From positions 1 to 64,000 of IMG/VR virus record IMGVR_UViG_3300034063_000546: a stretch of 64,000 nucleotides of DNA. One strand, 5' to 3'. Made by a program: the position numbers and the translations under genes. This DNA is from a virus. Below are positions 62,472-64,000 of the stretch, in pieces; position 1 is the stretch's first letter; the number at the start of each line of letters is the position of its first letter. The notes beneath the pieces were generated by a model. It was not told the DNA's origin and ran no database searches. It was given only the letters and a program-made list of their open reading frames with translations.

Positions 62472-62717
62472 CTATTGCCAGGGAGAACCATAGTTTGGTT
62501 CTGTTCCATATTCCCAATCATCGTAACTTTCATCATTTCGAATTTTCTTATGTAAATCACTCTGTTCTTTAAGATGATGTTTTTTTCCAAGTTCATCATG
62601 CATAATTTCTTGAATGACTTTTGGTTTTTCAGTTGAAGAATAATCTGTAACCAATTTAGTTGTACCCCACATGTGGTACATGTAATTTTCGTCTCTATCT
62701 ACTGGTAGATTTGACAT
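62472..62717 (-). CDS. Small hypothetical cyanophage protein
   Basis: 81 residues, strongly charged and His-rich: LPVDRDENYMYHMWGTTKLV, KVIQEIMHDELGKKHHLKEQ, and a C terminus rich in Tyr, Trp and Asp (DDWEYGTEPNYGSPWQ). No known domain seen. It has a good Shine-Dalgarno (AGGAG) 6 bases before the ATG that touches a perfect hairpin (62726-62746), so its translation may be structure-controlled. Confidence 0.6.
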   Translation of the reverse strand: MSNLPVDRDENYMYHMWGTTKLVTDYSSTEKPKVIQEIMHDELGKKHHLKEQSDLHKKIRNDESYDDWEYGTEPNYGSPWQ

Positions 62718-62725
62718 TTTAGCTC

Positions 62726-62746
62726 CTGTTTTAATGAATAAAACAG
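62726..62746 (-). promoter_or_regulatory. Hairpin abutting the ribosome-binding site of the 81-residue gene
   Basis: Minus-strand CTGTTTTA-TTCAT-TAAAACAG, 8-bp perfect stem. Its 3' arm runs into the AGGAG ribosome site. Confidence 0.45.
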
Positions 62747-62756
62747 AACTTTTATA

Positions 62757-62776
62757 AAGGAGGTTGCTATCTCCTT
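62757..62776 (-). terminator. Hairpin terminator candidate after speD
   Basis: Minus-strand AAGGAG-ATAGCAAC-CTCCTT then TATAAAAG. Six-bp stem with a weak U tract, 9 bases after the speD stop; together with the hairpin at 62726 it fills the 67-base gap. Confidence 0.5.
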
Positions 62777-62784
62777 GTTTTTAT

Positions 62785-63111
62785 TTAACGATCTATCTCT
62801 CTAATCTTATAATCATCCGAATTTAAGTATTTTAAAATCTCTAAAGCAATTAATTTTGGGTTTCCTTCACCACAAGTATAGACATCTACAGCAATGCACC
62901 CATTTTCTGGCCAAGTATGGCAAGAAACATGACTTTCTGATAGGGCAATCACGACCGTACATCCTTGTGGAAGGAAACAATGTGAAAAAATGTTTAAAAT
63001 TGTCATTTTTGCTCTCTTTACTCCACTCTCCATCGCATTTTGGAGTGAAGTAACATCATTTAAAAGAGAGAAATCAACACCATGCACCTCTAACAGCAGG
63101 TGCTTGCCCAT
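62785..63111 (-). CDS. speD: S-adenosylmethionine decarboxylase proenzyme SpeD
   Basis: 108 residues from ATG 63111 (an earlier TTG at 63126 is possible). Pyruvoyl enzyme that decarboxylates SAM to supply aminopropyl groups for spermidine. IALSESHVSCHTWPENG carries the self-cleavage site between E59 and S60 (Ser becomes the pyruvoyl group) and H65; C80 in DVYTCGEGNP is the catalytic Cys. Spacing S, +5 H, +20 C equals that of bacterial class 1b SpeD. It is a known cyanophage metabolic gene; polyamines may help neutralise packaged DNA. A late-type octamer lies upstream. Confidence 0.95.
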   Translation of the reverse strand: MGKHLLLEVHGVDFSLLNDVTSLQNAMESGVKRAKMTILNIFSHCFLPQGCTVVIALSESHVSCHTWPENGCIAVDVYTCGEGNPKLIALEILKYLNSDDYKIREIDR

Positions 63112-63149
63112 CGAAAAGTGTTCCAATTCAGTTTTAGCAACAAAAAATG

Positions 63150-63157
63150 TATTTATT
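63150..63157 (-). promoter_or_regulatory. Late promoter-like AATAAATA upstream of speD
   Basis: One base from consensus, 38 bases before the ATG at 63111 and overlapping the last base of the upstream stop codon. Confidence 0.5.
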
Positions 63158-63663
63158 TACGATTTCCAGTGGTTATTTGGTTGCTCCCACCAAAAATGAA
63201 GGTCCTCTACAGTGTCGTCATAGTACAAACTGACAAAATCACTCTTGAAAGCACTATGAACGTTCTCACAGAGGGCAACTGTATAGATGTTTCCACCTGT
63301 CATACGACTCATGATCTCTGTAATCCAGGTATAATTACCTCCACGAATGACTCCTGCTTCAATCAAGACGAAATTATCCCATCTTGTCTGCCATTTCATG
63401 AAGTTTTGAGTAAATTCTAACTTATAATCACGTACCTCTTCATCAGGGAAAGGTACATTAACTGCTTCAATATGAAAAATCTCCCCATCCATGGTCAATG
63501 AATGAGAGAGATGTTGTGTAACGATTGCTGAGTAGTCAGGAGAGACCATTAGAAAGCAAGTATTAGACGGATGAATGTCTAAATTTGCCATTTTGAGTCT
63601 ATAGGTCATCTCCTGAATTAAAGACTTTTCCTTATCTTCCGAGATAAAGAGGAGTTGTTTCAT
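63157..63663 (-). CDS. Conserved hypothetical protein with PRPP-loop-like segment
   Basis: 168 residues. SLIQEMTYRLKMANLDIHPS and a segment WDNFVLIEAGVIRGGNYTWI have the shape of a phosphoribosyltransferase PRPP-binding loop (four hydrophobics, acidic, then hydrophobics and Gly-Gly), but the usual two acidic residues are reduced to Glu-Ala and the Thr is replaced. The family could be a degenerate PRTase or something unrelated. It is followed by speD; the ATG overlaps the stop of the preceding 51-residue gene (ATGA). Confidence 0.65.
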   Translation of the reverse strand: MKQLLFISEDKEKSLIQEMTYRLKMANLDIHPSNTCFLMVSPDYSAIVTQHLSHSLTMDGEIFHIEAVNVPFPDEEVRDYKLEFTQNFMKWQTRWDNFVLIEAGVIRGGNYTWITEIMSRMTGGNIYTVALCENVHSAFKSDFVSLYYDDTVEDLHFWWEQPNNHWKS

Positions 63664-63815
63664 CCTTTTCCTTGTCCTCTATACTTTTTACGAGCCGAGT
63701 TACGCGAGGTAGCGGCATATTTAGTTCCTCCACCTTGTCCTTGCCGAGATCTTTTAGGAGGACCTGGAATATAAGTCTTACCTTTACTTAATCCGCCTAC
63801 TTTGGGTTTTGCCAT
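63660..63815 (-). CDS. 51-residue basic Gly-rich protein
   Basis: ATG at 63815, TGA at 63660 overlapping the next ATG. Sequence MAKPKVGGLSKGKTYIPGPP then KRSRQGQGGGTKYAATSRNS and ARKKYRGQGKG: entirely basic, Gly-rich, no hydrophobic core, like a nucleic-acid-binding tail such as ribosomal-protein extensions. It starts 32 bases inside the upstream gene. It is probably an RNA- or DNA-binding peptide; identity unknown. Confidence 0.65.
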   Translation of the reverse strand: MAKPKVGGLSKGKTYIPGPPKRSRQGQGGGTKYAATSRNSARKKYRGQGKG

Positions 63816-63987
63816 ATCGTGTGACTCCTATAATTTCAGTTTCAAGTTCGTCGGGACTTGGAGAACCTGTCTGATAGAATTGAATCGCCAGGCCCTCCAT
63901 AATATCGAAGTACTCTTCCTCTGTGAGGTCTGAGTAAATCTTACGACCTTTACAAAGTATATTGTAAGTTTCGTAAGTTTCTTCCAT
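63784..63987 (-). CDS. Small hypothetical protein
   Basis: 67 residues. EETYETYNILCKGRKIYSDL and TEEEYFDIMEGLAIQFYQTG, with an acidic helical middle and a basic end (YGKTQSRRIK). This is the common short phage pattern of a strand followed by a TEEEYFDxMEGLAxxFY helix, often found in cyanophages beside replication or metabolic genes. Function unknown. Its 3' end overlaps the 51-residue ORF by 32 bases, so both could be translated from one message. Confidence 0.6.
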   Translation of the reverse strand: MEETYETYNILCKGRKIYSDLTEEEYFDIMEGLAIQFYQTGSPSPDELETEIIGVTRYGKTQSRRIK

Positions 63988-64000
63988 TGTATCAGATGAT

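Noticed and set aside
62785-63126. SpeD start at 63126
   Set aside because: That codon is TTG; the ATG at 63111 gives a protein that aligns in length with bacterial SpeD. The TTG start is only an alternative.
1-64000. tRNA genes, CRISPR arrays, insertion sequences, attachment sites
   Set aside because: No cloverleaf-forming segments, regular spaced repeats, transposase genes or flanking direct repeats were noticed; intergenic space is too small for most of them.

Overview
The window is a contiguous piece of a T4-like cyanomyovirus genome (a tailed phage of marine Synechococcus or Prochlorococcus). Three things support this. T4 core replication, recombination, head, neck, tail and baseplate genes appear in T4 order. 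Cyanophage-typical genes are present (cobS-like AAA+ ATPase, speD, a DUF3110-like gene of cyanobacterial type, large glycine/threonine-rich virion proteins). Late-promoter octamers of the form NATAAATA stand upstream of structural genes. Every credible gene is on the minus strand, so transcription runs from high to low coordinates. Genes are packed with ATGA, TAATG or TGATG overlaps. I saw no tRNA, rRNA, CRISPR, insertion sequence or photosynthesis gene.

Layout in transcription order (right to left). 63987-62472: small conserved genes and an S-adenosylmethionine decarboxylase (speD). 62441-46014: baseplate wedge genes gp25, gp6, a 4169-residue protein at the gp7 position (12.5 kb, one fifth of the window) and gp8. 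46011-35289: a 2362-residue virion protein, small structural genes, a 707-residue fibre-like protein and a coiled-coil protein. 35289-24390: neck genes gp13, gp14 (expanded to 1019 residues), gp15, small terminase gp16, a 682-residue mosaic protein, a 102-residue protein with a T4-type capsid-targeting N terminus, a virion protein, large terminase gp17 and a zinc-ribbon protein. 24305-16060: sheath gp18, tube gp19, portal gp20, core gp67-like, gp21 protease, scaffold gp22 and major capsid protein gp23. 15991-9335: a tube-like protein, UvsY, UvsW, the late sigma factor gp55, the Mre11/Rad50-like pair gp47/gp46 with a DUF3110-like gene between them, and a tiny basic ORF. 9318-4695: a charged gp21-substrate-like protein, then a VWA/HExxH protein and a CobS-like AAA+ ATPase with two tiny ORFs between them. 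4654-1: clamp gp45 and clamp loader gp44/gp62, with a zincin-like gene, a DNA adenine methylase and other small genes inserted.

Regulation can be read from the sequence. gp55 has a near-consensus host sigma-70 promoter (TTGTCA, 17 bp, TATAAT), so it is probably made from host RNA polymerase. Structural transcription units start at TATAAATA, AATAAATA or GATAAATA octamers, the type used by a gp55 sigma working with the gp45 clamp. Intrinsic terminators sit at unit boundaries and are usually followed within a few bases by the next promoter. The products then fit together as follows: gp44/62/45 load the clamp for replication and late transcription; gp46/47, UvsY and UvsW run recombination; gp20/21/22/23/67 build and mature the prohead; gp16/17 package DNA; the rest build neck, tail and baseplate.

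The most interesting signals are: a set of proteins with gp21-type cleavage motifs, including a cyanophage protein that starts like the T4 internal head proteins; a possible frameshifted C-terminal extension at 8484-8571; a terminator plus late promoter embedded in the last codons of a 48-residue ORF; and beta-repeat modules shared by neck and baseplate proteins.
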